From Psychrobacter sp. FDAARGOS_221 (GTDB taxonomy: Bacteria > Pseudomonadota > Gammaproteobacteria > Pseudomonadales > Moraxellaceae), in NCBI RefSeq assembly GCF_002313155.2, contig NZ_NWFK02000001.1, positions 2,232,001-2,296,000 on the forward strand: a DNA stretch of 64,000 nucleotides, written 5' to 3'. Position numbers and translations under genes: made by a program. The notes beneath the pieces are model-generated. The model ran no database searches. It was given only the letters and a program-made list of their open reading frames with translations, and was not told the origin of the DNA. The stretch's first letter is position 1. Every line of letters starts with the position of its first letter. This document shows, piece after piece, positions 38,463-48,092 of the stretch.

Positions 38463-40232
38463 ATGGTCAATGCTACCTCTCAATCAAAATCTGCTTCAGC
38501 AGAAGATATCAGTCAGGTGCCTAGTGTGAGTATGGGCGCCCAATCTGCAAATGCCCCGCTTAAACTCAGTCATGATTATGGTCCGCAAACAGCGCTGATA
38601 GAATCTACTATCGGTGATTTCTTTGATTCAGTGGTTGAAAAATATCCTGATAGAGAAGCGTTAGTCGTCTGTCATCAAAATATCCGCTGGACCTACCGTG
38701 AGCTACAACAAAAAGTGAATCAACTTGCCAGCGCCATGATTGAAATGGGGTTAGAGATTGGTGATCGTGTCGGTATCTGGTCGCACAACAATGCTGAATG
38801 GCTGCTGATGCAATTGGCTACTGCGAAAGTCGGTGTGATTCTAGTTAATATCAACCCTGCATATCGAAGCTTTGAGCTGCAATATGCCTTAAACAAATTA
38901 GGCTGTACAGCGCTGGTATTAATGCGTCACTTCAAGACCAGTGACTATGCCAATATCATCCGAGAGCTGTGCCCTGAGATTTATCACAAGCCTTACTATC
39001 AGCTAGATTTAGTCGAGATTCCAACGGTTGAACGTATCATCTGGATTGATGAGCCTGATACTGATGAAGAGTTTGGCTTTATGCAAAAGTTCTCAGAGTG
39101 GATGCAAGATGGTGATGCCAATGATCCACGCGTAGCAGAACGTCAAGCCAAGCTCAAAAACACCGATGCCATTAACGTGCAGTTTACCAGTGGTACAACC
39201 GGTACGCCTAAAGGCGCGACACTGACGCACCGCAATATCTTAAATAACGGTTACTTTATTGGTGAAGCGATGGACTTAAGCGAGGAAGATCGCTTATGTA
39301 TTCCTGTACCGCTATATCACTGCTTTGGTATGGTGCTCGGCAATCTAGCCATTCTGACTCATGGCGGTTGTATCGTTTATCCTAATGACGGGTTTGAGCC
39401 ACTAAGCGTGTTAGAAGCAGTACAAAACGAAAAATGTACCGCATTGCATGGTGTACCGACCATGTTTATTGCAGAGCTTGATCATCCAGATTTTGATAAA
39501 TACGATTTATCAACCTTACGCACCGGCATTATGGCAGGCTCAAGCTGTCCGATTGAGGTCATGCGCCGCGTTATCGATGAGATGCACATGAGCGAGGTCA
39601 CCATTGCTTATGGTATGACAGAGACCAGCCCAGTATCGTGCCAGACCAACAAACACACGCCGCTTGAAAAGCAGGTGTCTACGGTTGGCTTAGTACAGCC
39701 TAATATTGAGGTGAAGATTGTTGATACCGAAACTGGCGAGATAGTGCCGATTGGTGAAACCGGTGAGCTATTGACCAAAGGCTATTCAGTCATGAAAGGC
39801 TATTGGGGTAGTCGCTTTAAGACCCGAGAAGCCATTCAAGATGGTTGGATGCACACCGGTGACTTAGCGACTATGGATGAAGAAGGTTACGTTAAGATTG
39901 TCGGTCGTAGTAAAGATATGGTCATCCGTGGCGGTGAAAATATTTATCCGGTTGAGATTGAAAACTACTTATATCGCCATCCAAAAATTCGCGATGTGCA
40001 AATTGTCGGTGTTCCAGACAAAAAGTATGGTGAAGTATTGGCCGCCTTTATTATTCCTCGCAAAAATGCAGAGCTGACAGAAGACGAGGTCAAGCAGTTC
40101 TGTAAGGATAATATCGCCCATTACAAGGTACCGACATACTATCGTTTCGTGGAAGAGTATCCAATGACGGTAACCGGTAAAGTACAAAAATATAAAATCA
40201 CCGAAATGATGGTAGCAGAGCTGGGGTTATAG
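38463..40232 (+). CDS. AMP-dependent acyl-CoA synthetase
   Basis: A 589-residue adenylate-forming ligase that activates a carboxylic acid to its acyl-CoA. It has the P-loop [16 protein letters not shown], the [15 protein letters not shown]5 region, [25 protein letters not shown] (in parts) with the hinge, and the catalytic Lys of the final [10 protein letters not shown]. It is close to fatty-acid or medium-chain ligases. It leads the liu cluster on the same strand, so isovalerate or a branched-chain acid is a plausible substrate. AAAGGA precedes the ATG. An 8-bp hairpin (GAGCTGGG with CCCAGCTC, 40218-40240) spans its stop codon; liuB follows after 137 bp. Confidence 0.87.
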   Translation: MVNATSQSKSASAEDISQVPSVSMGAQSANAPLKLSHDYGPQTALIESTIGDFFDSVVEKYPDREALVVCHQNIRWTYRELQQKVNQLASAMIEMGLEIGDRVGIWSHNNAEWLLMQLATAKVGVILVNINPAYRSFELQYALNKLGCTALVLMRHFKTSDYANIIRELCPEIYHKPYYQLDLVEIPTVERIIWIDEPDTDEEFGFMQKFSEWMQDGDANDPRVAERQAKLKNTDAINVQFTSGTTGTPKGATLTHRNILNNGYFIGEAMDLSEEDRLCIPVPLYHCFGMVLGNLAILTHGGCIVYPNDGFEPLSVLEAVQNEKCTALHGVPTMFIAELDHPDFDKYDLSTLRTGIMAGSSCPIEVMRRVIDEMHMSEVTIAYGMTETSPVSCQTNKHTPLEKQVSTVGLVQPNIEVKIVDTETGEIVPIGETGELLTKGYSVMKGYWGSRFKTREAIQDGWMHTGDLATMDEEGYVKIVGRSKDMVIRGGENIYPVEIENYLYRHPKIRDVQIVGVPDKKYGEVLAAFIIPRKNAELTEDEVKQFCKDNIAHYKVPTYYRFVEEYPMTVTGKVQKYKITEMMVAELGL

Positions 40233-40307
40233 CCCAGCTCGAGGTCACGATTACCAGCTTGTCGCAAGCTAGTTAGTGAAAACCAGTTGCCGTTAATTAA
40301 ACATAGA

Positions 40308-40335
40308 TTATTAAAAAAAGTTTATTAAAAACAGT
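40308..40335. repeat. 14-bp direct repeat TTATTAAAAAMAGT x2
   Basis: TTATTAAAAAAAGT at 40308 and TTATTAAAAACAGT at 40322, in the spacer between the synthetase stop and liuB. Confidence 0.75.
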
Positions 40336-40369
40336 TGTTTAAAGCCAAATTATTACAGAAAGGGATGTC

Positions 40370-41980
40370 ATGAGCGCCATTATAAATAGTAAGTTGAGTC
40401 CAAACTCCAAAGAGTTTATCGATAATGCAGCGGCTATGCAGGCCGTAGTGGATGACCTACAGCAAAAGCTGAAAAAGATAGCTCAAGGCGGACCAGAACG
40501 CTCTCGTGCTAAGCATTTAGCCCGAGGTAAGTTGCTACCTAGAGAGCGTGTCGAACGTCTTTTGGATCCGGGCACTGCATTCTTAGAAGTGGCGCCGATG
40601 GCTGCTTATGATATGTATGATGCGGATATTCCTGCGGCTGGCGTGATTGCAGGTATTGGCCGTATTAATGGCATTGAGTGCATGATTGTCTGTAATGATG
40701 CGACTGTAAAAGGTGGTACTTATTATCCAATGACCGTCAAAAAGCATCTGCGTGCACAAGAAATCGCGCAAGAGAACAACCTACCTTGTGTGTATCTGGT
40801 TGACTCAGGCGGCGCCAACTTACCGAACCAAGATGAGGTATTCCCAGACAAAGAGCACTTTGGACGTATCTTCTTTAACCAAGCCAACATGAGTGCGGCA
40901 GGGATTCCGCAAATTGCAGTGGTCATGGGTAGCTGTACCGCAGGCGGCGCGTATGTTCCGGCGATGAGTGATGAGTCTATCATCGTCAAAGACCAAGGCA
41001 CTATCTTCTTAGGTGGTCCGCCACTGGTCAAAGCAGCAACCGGTGAGGTGGTGAGTGCGGAAGACTTAGGAGGTGGTGATGTGCATACCCGTCTGTCTGG
41101 TGTAGTCGATTATCTGGCACAAAACGATTTGCATGCCTTATCGCTGGCACGTGATATTGTCGGCAACCTAAACTGTCCGCCAAAACAAATCCCCAATCAA
41201 ATCGAACCACGTGAGCCAAAATACGATGCCAAAGAGCTGTATGGTGTGATTCCAACCGATACCCGTAAGCCTTTTGATATTCGTGAAATCATTGCGCGTA
41301 TTGTCGACGCCAGTGAATTTGATGAATTTAAAGCCCGTTTTGCGATTACTTTAGTCTGTGGTTTTGCTTATATTGAAGGTATGAAAGTGGGTATTATTGC
41401 CAACAACGGTATCTTATTTAGTGAGTCGGCTCAAAAAGGTACTCACTTTATTGAGCTGTGCTGTAAGCGCAATATTCCATTGGTGTTTTTGCAAAATATC
41501 ACCGGCTTTATGGTTGGCCGCAAGTATGAGAACGAAGGTATCGCCCGTCATGGTGCGAAGATGGTGATGGCCGTTGCCAATGCCAAAGTGCCTAAGTTCA
41601 CAGTTATTGTCGGCGGTTCATTCGGTGCCGGTAACTATGGTATGTGTGGCCGAGCGTATAGCCCAAGGTTCTTGTGGATGTGGCCGAATGCGCGCATCTC
41701 AGTGATGGGTGGTGAGCAAGCAGCATCGGTATTGGCCACAGTTAAACGTGACAATATTGAGCGCAAAGGTGAGACATGGAGCGCTGAGGAAGAAGAAGCG
41801 TTCAAAGCCCCTTATAAAGAGATGTACGAAAAACAAGGCCATCCTTATTATGCTAGCGCCCGCTTGTGGGATGACGGCGTCATTGATCCTGCTGATACAC
41901 GCAAAGTATTGGCTTTAGGATTAAGTGCCGCTTATAACGCTGAAATTGAAGAGACTAAGTTTGGTGTGTTTAGAATGTAG
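40370..41980 (+). CDS. liuB: Methylcrotonyl-CoA carboxylase carboxyltransferase (beta) subunit
   Basis: This subunit transfers carboxyl from carboxybiotin to 3-methylcrotonyl-CoA, giving 3-methylglutaconyl-CoA. The 536-residue protein has the carboxyltransferase fold with [39 protein letters not shown] and the [23 protein letters not shown] oxyanion loop (in parts), and [19 protein letters not shown] in the second half, typical of MCC-beta and distinct from propionyl-CoA carboxylase. AAAGGG precedes the ATG. Its biotin-bearing partner is at 43512, with the hydratase and a GFA gene in between. Confidence 0.94.
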   Translation: MSAIINSKLSPNSKEFIDNAAAMQAVVDDLQQKLKKIAQGGPERSRAKHLARGKLLPRERVERLLDPGTAFLEVAPMAAYDMYDADIPAAGVIAGIGRINGIECMIVCNDATVKGGTYYPMTVKKHLRAQEIAQENNLPCVYLVDSGGANLPNQDEVFPDKEHFGRIFFNQANMSAAGIPQIAVVMGSCTAGGAYVPAMSDESIIVKDQGTIFLGGPPLVKAATGEVVSAEDLGGGDVHTRLSGVVDYLAQNDLHALSLARDIVGNLNCPPKQIPNQIEPREPKYDAKELYGVIPTDTRKPFDIREIIARIVDASEFDEFKARFAITLVCGFAYIEGMKVGIIANNGILFSESAQKGTHFIELCCKRNIPLVFLQNITGFMVGRKYENEGIARHGAKMVMAVANAKVPKFTVIVGGSFGAGNYGMCGRAYSPRFLWMWPNARISVMGGEQAASVLATVKRDNIERKGETWSAEEEEAFKAPYKEMYEKQGHPYYASARLWDDGVIDPADTRKVLALGLSAAYNAEIEETKFGVFRM

Positions 41981-42085
41981 GCTTGAGCTTTCATAGACCT
42001 TAGCGGTTTATGCCTTAAAGTATTAGTTTACAGGCAAACTCAATCACTTTCATGGATGAAAGAACAAGAAAATAACGGGAATCTT

Positions 42086-42907
42086 ATGACAACCAGCTTA
42101 CCCTCTCAATTAGCGCCCTTAGCAGAGCTTGATACCTTAAAGGTTAGCATCGAAGATTATATCGCTACCGTCACACTCGCGCGCCCAGACAAGCGCAACG
42201 CCTTTAATGATGACGTCATTGAAGAGTTAAACCAAGCCTTTACTCAGTTAGGCAATAGTGAAGATGTACGCGCCATTGTATTAGCAGCGGAAGGCAAGGC
42301 GTTTTGTGCCGGTGCTGATTTAAACTGGATGCGAGCAATGGCAGATTACAGCCGCGAAGAGAACCTTGCAGATGCCGATAAATTGGCGCAAATGCTCAAG
42401 GTTATTTATAGCTGTCCGAAGCCAACAGTTGCAGCGATTCAAGGTGATGTGTACGCAGGCGGGATCGGCCTTGTCTCTGCGTGTGATATCGCAATAGCAG
42501 TTGACTCAGCTAATTTTTGCTTGAGCGAAGTACGTTTGGGCTTGGTGCCGGCGACTATTAGCCCTTATGTGATTCGAGCAATGGGCGCTCGTACTGCTCA
42601 CCGTTATTTCTTAACCGCAGAAGTATTCGATGCCGTCGAGGCACAGCGTATTGGACTGGTTCATGAGACTGTCGCTGCTGATAAACTGGATGAAACAGTT
42701 GCAGTAATTACTAAGAAACTGCGTAACAACAGCCCAAATGCAGTGAAAGAATGTAAACATCTGCTGCAATATGTCGCAGGTGAAACCATTGGTGAGTGGC
42801 TGATTGCACAAACCGTCGAAGGCATTGCAGATATTCGTGCCTCTGATGAGGGTAAAGAAGGGGTGCAGTCCTTCTTGCAAAAACGTAAGCCGAATTGGTT
42901 AGGCTAA
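42086..42907 (+). CDS. liuC: Methylglutaconyl-CoA hydratase (enoyl-CoA hydratase family)
   Basis: A crotonase-fold enzyme, 273 residues, that should hydrate 3-methylglutaconyl-CoA to HMG-CoA. The oxyanion-hole segments are GKAFCAGADLNWM and GDVYAGGIGLVSACD, and the AEVFDAVEAQRIGLVHE region follows. I take the start at 42086, where GGGAAT precedes the ATG; the codon at 42056 would add ten residues without a ribosome-binding site. LiuC is assigned from position between the carboxylase subunits, since the crotonase family alone does not give the substrate. Confidence 0.88.
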   Translation: MTTSLPSQLAPLAELDTLKVSIEDYIATVTLARPDKRNAFNDDVIEELNQAFTQLGNSEDVRAIVLAAEGKAFCAGADLNWMRAMADYSREENLADADKLAQMLKVIYSCPKPTVAAIQGDVYAGGIGLVSACDIAIAVDSANFCLSEVRLGLVPATISPYVIRAMGARTAHRYFLTAEVFDAVEAQRIGLVHETVAADKLDETVAVITKKLRNNSPNAVKECKHLLQYVAGETIGEWLIAQTVEGIADIRASDEGKEGVQSFLQKRKPNWLG

Positions 42908-42941
42908 CTCTATGCTCACAGGCTATTTCTAAGGTTTTATG

Positions 42942-43370
42942 ATGAAAGGACAGTGTTTGTGTGGTGATACACATTTTTCAATACAGGTGCTAACCACACC
43001 TTTTAAAATTTACCAATGTCACTGTTCGCTGTGTAAGAAGCAGTCTGGCTCAAGCTCGAATTCAGCAACTATTATTGAAGAGAGTCAGTTTAAGTGGATA
43101 AAAAAAGACAGTATTAAAATCTGGCAAAAACCAACTGGATTTAGCGCACACTTTTGTGGCAACTGCGGTTGCCCTGTACCCAATGCCTTTGCGGATAAGT
43201 ATTACTGGATACCTGTGGGGCTGTTAGATATTGATGATAATCTTACCAAGGTAGAGGTGGTAGCGAATTTTTGCTTACGCTCAAAGTCTAGTGGGCATCA
43301 TATAGATTCTACTGCCAATAACTTTGTTGAATTACCTAAGTTTGATCAAATATTGGCTTTTTTATCCTAA
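42942..43370 (+). CDS. GFA-family zinc-binding protein
   Basis: A 142-residue Mss4-like protein of the glutathione-dependent formaldehyde-activating (GFA/CENP-V) family. Cys ligands are in CLCG near the start, YQCHCSLCKKQSG, and CGNCGCPV, matching two zinc sites. Many members lack demonstrated activity, so formaldehyde metabolism should not be assumed. It sits inside the liu cluster, 34 bp after liuC and 141 bp before liuD. Its start is one of two adjacent ATGs (42939 or 42942); the second has better ribosome-binding spacing. Confidence 0.85.
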   Translation: MKGQCLCGDTHFSIQVLTTPFKIYQCHCSLCKKQSGSSSNSATIIEESQFKWIKKDSIKIWQKPTGFSAHFCGNCGCPVPNAFADKYYWIPVGLLDIDDNLTKVEVVANFCLRSKSSGHHIDSTANNFVELPKFDQILAFLS

Positions 43371-43511
43371 TGGTTTAGGCCTTTTTATGAGTCACTTTTA
43401 TGACCACATATTAACAAACCAGTTTTTAAATAGAATAAAAAATATCTGGCTCAATATCAGCTTTTAAGCTCTTAAATCTCAAAGATTACGAATAACAAGA
43501 TAAGGACCGTC

Positions 43512-45677
43512 ATGTTTACAAAAATTTTAATCGCCAACCGTGGAGAGATTGCATGCCGAGTAGCGGCAACTGCCAAGCGCATGGGCGTTCGCACCGTTGC
43601 CGTCTATTCAGATGCTGATCGTCATGCCAAGCATGTTAGCGTGTGCGACGAAGCCGTTTATCTAGGCGGTTCAGCGCCAAAAGACAGCTACTTAAAAGGC
43701 GACTTACTGATTCAAATTGCCAAAGAGACAGGGGCTGAGGCCATTCATCCGGGTTATGGTTTTTTGAGTGAGAACGCCTCGTTTGCCAAAGCATGTGAGG
43801 ATGCAGGCATAGCGTTTATTGGCCCATCTGCGTCAGCGATTACGGCAATGGGCCTTAAGTCTGAATCAAAACAGCTGATGGAAACCGCTGGTGTACCACT
43901 GATTCCAGGTTATCATGGCGACAACCAAGATCCAGAGTTTTTGCATAAAGAAGCCGATAGAATTGGTTATCCGTTATTAATCAAAGCCAGCTCAGGTGGC
44001 GGCGGAAAAGGCATGCGGTTGGTTGAGCGCAGTGAAGACTTTATCAGCTTGCTCGATTCTTGTCGCCGTGAAGCCATTACCAGCTTTGGTAATGACGCGG
44101 TGTTATTGGAAAAATACGCACTAAACCCACGTCATATTGAGATTCAAGTCTTTGGCGACAGTCATGGTAATTATGTGCATTTGTTTGAGCGTGATTGCTC
44201 AGTACAGCGCCGTCACCAAAAAGTATTAGAAGAAGCACCTGCGCCAGGTGTTGATGAGGCCATGCGTCAGGCGATGGGTACGGCAGCGATTAATGCCGCT
44301 CGTGCAGTCGATTATGTCGGTGCAGGTACGGTTGAGTTTATTGTCGAGCAGCGTCCGAGTGCAGATGGCAAAGTTGAGATGGGCTTTTATTTCATGGAGA
44401 TGAATACCCGTCTGCAAGTTGAGCATCCAGTGACCGAAGCCATTACCGGTATGGATTTGGTTGAGTGGCAATTAATTGTGGCGGCAGGCGGTGAGATTCC
44501 CGTTAAACAACAAGAGTTAGCCATTAATGGTCATGCGATTGAAGCACGTATTTGTGCCGAAAACCCGGACAATGATTTCCTGCCAGCGACAGGCACTTTG
44601 CTGACGTATCGTAAGCCTGAGCACAGCACGTTTAGTGTTGGCTCAGTACGTGTGGATGATGGGGTAGAAGAGGGCGATGTAATTAGCCCATTCTATGATT
44701 CGATGATTGCCAAGCTGATTGTGCATGCCCCAACGCGTGAGCAGGCACTTGCTAAGCTTGACCAAGCATTGGCGCTGACTCGTATCGTGGGTCTGCCAAA
44801 TAACGTGGCGTTTTTACGTCATATCCTAGCCACAGAATCATTTAGTCAAGCCAAGCTAGATACGGCACTCATTGAGCGTGAAAAACAAGCCTTGTTTAAT
44901 CAGCAGCCGCTATCATTAGAAATGTTAGTAACAACGGCTGTGGTCAATAAACTGACCCAAGAGCAAGACGCACTGATGACGAATGGTCATCACTCAAACA
45001 GCGCTCAGCAAAATGACCCGTTCGCAAGTCTTGGCGGCTGGCGAGGCTATAGTGACTATCAGCGTCAATTTAGTTTAGTGCTTGAGTCAAAAAATAAAGA
45101 AACGGAAAAACAGTATGTTGCGGTGATTAGCGACGTTACTGCTAATAACAAACGCTTAGAGACAGCAAACAGCAGCAGCTTTGACTTAACCATTCGTGAA
45201 CTTGAAGCGGACGATGATGTACTGACGCCTCAGCCTTTAGATGCCAATGACTCTGAGATAAATGCTGGTGCGGTATATAGCGGTCGAGTTGAGTACAAAG
45301 CGACAGACAGCAACAGCTATGTACTGTGGCTAGATGGTCAGCGTCTAACGGCTCAAAGCTGGGTAGAGGGCGATGATGTGCACGTCTTTACGCATACTGG
45401 TAGCGGCGTGATTACCCTGATTGATGCGATGGCGCATGTTGAAGGCGATACCCAAGCGGCAGGTAGTTTGAAGTCACCAATGCCAGGTCAAGTCGTGGCG
45501 TTTAGAGTGGCGGAGGGTGATAGCGTGAAGCAAGGTCAGCCTCTGGCAGTGATTGAAGCGATGAAAATTGAGCATACGATTAATGCACCAGCTGATGGTG
45601 TGGTCGCTGAGCTACTATTTGCACCGGGCGATTTAGTGGCAGATGGTGATGAGCTGTTACGCCTAGATACGGAGTAG
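43512..45677 (+). CDS. liuD: Methylcrotonyl-CoA carboxylase biotin-carboxylase (alpha) subunit
   Basis: The biotin-dependent partner of LiuB, 721 residues. The N-terminal biotin-carboxylase domain has ATP-grasp motifs (KASSGGGGKGMR, RDCSVQRRHQKVLEE, EMNTRLQVEHPVTE); the C terminus is a biotinyl domain with EAMKIEH, whose Lys is about residue 685. A linker of about 150 residues joins the two, as in MCC-alpha. AAGGA precedes the ATG. It follows the GFA gene and precedes liuE by 75 bp. Biotinylation would need BirA outside the window. Confidence 0.94.
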   Translation: MFTKILIANRGEIACRVAATAKRMGVRTVAVYSDADRHAKHVSVCDEAVYLGGSAPKDSYLKGDLLIQIAKETGAEAIHPGYGFLSENASFAKACEDAGIAFIGPSASAITAMGLKSESKQLMETAGVPLIPGYHGDNQDPEFLHKEADRIGYPLLIKASSGGGGKGMRLVERSEDFISLLDSCRREAITSFGNDAVLLEKYALNPRHIEIQVFGDSHGNYVHLFERDCSVQRRHQKVLEEAPAPGVDEAMRQAMGTAAINAARAVDYVGAGTVEFIVEQRPSADGKVEMGFYFMEMNTRLQVEHPVTEAITGMDLVEWQLIVAAGGEIPVKQQELAINGHAIEARICAENPDNDFLPATGTLLTYRKPEHSTFSVGSVRVDDGVEEGDVISPFYDSMIAKLIVHAPTREQALAKLDQALALTRIVGLPNNVAFLRHILATESFSQAKLDTALIEREKQALFNQQPLSLEMLVTTAVVNKLTQEQDALMTNGHHSNSAQQNDPFASLGGWRGYSDYQRQFSLVLESKNKETEKQYVAVISDVTANNKRLETANSSSFDLTIRELEADDDVLTPQPLDANDSEINAGAVYSGRVEYKATDSNSYVLWLDGQRLTAQSWVEGDDVHVFTHTGSGVITLIDAMAHVEGDTQAAGSLKSPMPGQVVAFRVAEGDSVKQGQPLAVIEAMKIEHTINAPADGVVAELLFAPGDLVADGDELLRLDTE

Positions 45678-45752
45678 CTAAATATAATCAGCCGACTCAT
45701 ATACTTTGCATAAACGCCATAGCCATAACCTTTATAACAAAAGAGTACGCCA

Positions 45753-46667
45753 ATGAATTTTCCAGAAAGTGTTCAAATTATTGAAGTTAGCCCCAGAGAT
45801 GGGCTCCAAAATGAAAAGCAAACAGTGCCAACTGAGGTTAAATTTGAGCTAATACAAGGTTTGATTGATGCCGGTATTAACAAGCTTGAAGCAACCAGTT
45901 TTGTATCGCCAAAGTGGGTGCCGCAAATGGGTGACAACAGCGAGCTGATGCAGCTGATTAATCAGTCACGCAACTCTGACGTTTGCTATTCAGTATTAAC
46001 CCCCAACATGCGTGGCTTTGAAAATGCGCTGAGTTTTTCACCAGACGAAGTGGTCATCTTTGGTTCAGCCAGTGAGACCTTTAGTCAAAAAAATATCAAC
46101 TGTAGTATTGATGAGAGTATTGAGCGTTTTGCGCCAGTAGCTGCCGCAGCGAAAGAGGCAGGTATCAAAGTGCGCGGTGTCATCTCTTGTACAGTCGGCT
46201 GCCCTTATGAAGGTGAGATTGCACCCAGCCAAGTTGCTTATGTGACCAAGCGTTTGGTTGAGATAGGGGCTGAGCATATTGGTGTTGCCGATACTATTGG
46301 GGTAGGCACGCCGATTAAAGTACAAAATGCACTGAAAGCAGCGATGGATTATATTGATATAAAAGATATCTCAGGTCATTTCCATGATACTTATGGGCAA
46401 GCACTGGCCAATATTTTGACTTCATTGAGTATGGGTGTCGCCCAGTATGATACCTCTGTTGCAGGCTTAGGCGGTTGCCCTTATGCTAAAGGAGCTACCG
46501 GTAATGTTGCGACTGAAGACGTGATTTATATGCTTCATGGCATGGGTATCAAAACCGGTGTCGATTTAGACAAACTGATTCATGTCGGTCAAAAAATCAG
46601 TGATTTTTTAGGCAGAGCCAATGGCTCAAGAACGGCAAAAGCCTTATTGGCTAAGCAGTCGTCATAG
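45753..46667 (+). CDS. liuE: Hydroxymethylglutaryl-CoA lyase
   Basis: The final step: HMG-CoA is cleaved to acetyl-CoA and acetoacetate. The 304-residue TIM-barrel protein has EVSPRDGLQNE at the N terminus with the metal Asp, SCTVGCPYEG, GHFHDTYGQALANI with metal His, and the signature GLGGCPYAKGATGNVATED with the catalytic Cys. Length is typical. It is in the liu gene order after liuD and before liuA with 75-bp spacers on both sides. Confidence 0.95.
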   Translation: MNFPESVQIIEVSPRDGLQNEKQTVPTEVKFELIQGLIDAGINKLEATSFVSPKWVPQMGDNSELMQLINQSRNSDVCYSVLTPNMRGFENALSFSPDEVVIFGSASETFSQKNINCSIDESIERFAPVAAAAKEAGIKVRGVISCTVGCPYEGEIAPSQVAYVTKRLVEIGAEHIGVADTIGVGTPIKVQNALKAAMDYIDIKDISGHFHDTYGQALANILTSLSMGVAQYDTSVAGLGGCPYAKGATGNVATEDVIYMLHGMGIKTGVDLDKLIHVGQKISDFLGRANGSRTAKALLAKQSS

Positions 46668-46742
46668 CAGTAAAACCATATATTTAAAACAGTTCATTGC
46701 AGAACACACATTTTATTAACAACAAACATAAAAAGGATATTT

Positions 46743-47930
46743 ATGAGCTTACCAGGGTTAGACTTTCAGTTAGGTGAAGACATTCAGGCGCTTCGTGATA
46801 CGGTTAGAGCATTTGCGGAAAAAGAAATTATCCCACGCGCGGCCGAGATTGATAGCAGTGATGAGTTTCCAATGGACTTATGGCAAAAGATGGGCGACCT
46901 AGGTCTACATGGCATTACCGTGCCAGAAGAGTACGGCGGTGTGGACATGGGTTATGTGGCACATATGATTGCGATGGAAGAGATTAGCCGCGCCTCAGCC
47001 TCAGTAGCTTTAAGCTATGGCGCGCACTCGAACCTGTGTGTGAATCAGATTAAACGTAATGGCAGTGAAGCGCAAAAGCATAAATTCTTGCCGAAGCTAA
47101 TCAGTGGTGAGTTCGTCGGTGCATTGGCTATGAGTGAGCCAGGTGCAGGCTCTGATGTGACCAGTATGAAGCTGCGTGCTGAAGCAAAAGATGGTGGCTA
47201 CGTGCTAAATGGCAGCAAGATGTGGATCACCAACGGTCCAGATGCAGATGTCATGGTCGTTTATGCCAAGACCAATCCTGAGCTTGGTGCAAAAGGCATT
47301 ACTGCGTTCTTGGTTGAGAAAGGTATGGAAGGTTTTGGCACGGCGCAGAAGCTAGATAAGCTTGGCATGCGCGGTAGTCATACTGGTGAGATGACCTTTA
47401 ATAATGTGTTTGTGCCAGAAGAAAATATTATGGGCGGCCTCAATAATGGGGTTAAAGTATTGATGAGTGGTCTCGATTTTGAGCGCGCAGTATTGGCAGC
47501 AGGTCCGGTTGGTATCATGCAAGCAGTAATGGACAATGTGATTCCATACATCCATGATCGCAAGCAGTTCGGTCAACCGATTGGTGAGTTTCAGCTGATT
47601 CAAGGTAAAGTGGCTGATATGTATACCATTTTGCAGGCAGGTCGCAGTTTCTTATATACCGTCGGTAAAAACTTAGACATGCTAGATGCGCGTGGTGAAG
47701 GGCATAGCCGTCAAGTACGTAAAGACTGCGCCAGTGTCATCTTATGGTGTGCCGAAAAAGCAACGTGGATGGCAGGAGAGGGCATTCAAATCTTTGGCGG
47801 TAACGGTTACACCAATGAGTATCCACTAGGTCGATTCTGGCGTGACGCTAAGCTGTATGAGATTGGCGCCGGTACCAGCGAGATCCGCCGTATGCTGATT
47901 GGTCGTGAGCTATTTAACGAAACTAAATAG
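46743..47930 (+). CDS. liuA: Isovaleryl-CoA dehydrogenase
   Basis: A FAD enzyme that oxidises isovaleryl-CoA to 3-methylcrotonyl-CoA, 395 residues. It has [18 protein letters not shown] with the FAD loop, [10 protein letters not shown], and catalytic base E247 in [10 protein letters not shown], the position specific to isovaleryl-CoA dehydrogenase rather than the C-terminal Glu of medium- and short-chain enzymes. [11 protein letters not shown] and [19 protein letters not shown] complete the family. It is the last liu gene, whereas in Pseudomonas liuA is first; the order is inverted here. AAAGGATA precedes the ATG. A hairpin terminator at 47986-48017 ends the cluster. Confidence 0.93.
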   Translation: MSLPGLDFQLGEDIQALRDTVRAFAEKEIIPRAAEIDSSDEFPMDLWQKMGDLGLHGITVPEEYGGVDMGYVAHMIAMEEISRASASVALSYGAHSNLCVNQIKRNGSEAQKHKFLPKLISGEFVGALAMSEPGAGSDVTSMKLRAEAKDGGYVLNGSKMWITNGPDADVMVVYAKTNPELGAKGITAFLVEKGMEGFGTAQKLDKLGMRGSHTGEMTFNNVFVPEENIMGGLNNGVKVLMSGLDFERAVLAAGPVGIMQAVMDNVIPYIHDRKQFGQPIGEFQLIQGKVADMYTILQAGRSFLYTVGKNLDMLDARGEGHSRQVRKDCASVILWCAEKATWMAGEGIQIFGGNGYTNEYPLGRFWRDAKLYEIGAGTSEIRRMLIGRELFNETK

Positions 47931-47985
47931 GTTATGACAGCTATTGATAACTCATAGTGGCAATTAATGAACTAATGAATAAAAG

Positions 47986-48017
47986 AACGTCTCACTCTTA
48001 TGATTGGGGCGTTTTTT
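47986..48017 (+). terminator. Intrinsic terminator of the liu cluster
   Basis: AACGTCTCA pairs with TGGGGCGTT (two G-T pairs) around a short loop, followed by T6. Confidence 0.75.
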
Positions 48018-48092
48018 CGTTCAATTAATAGTAAGATAGATGTCAATAAGAGAAAGCTAGCAATATAAATAAGAATGTAAAAAGGACGCATA

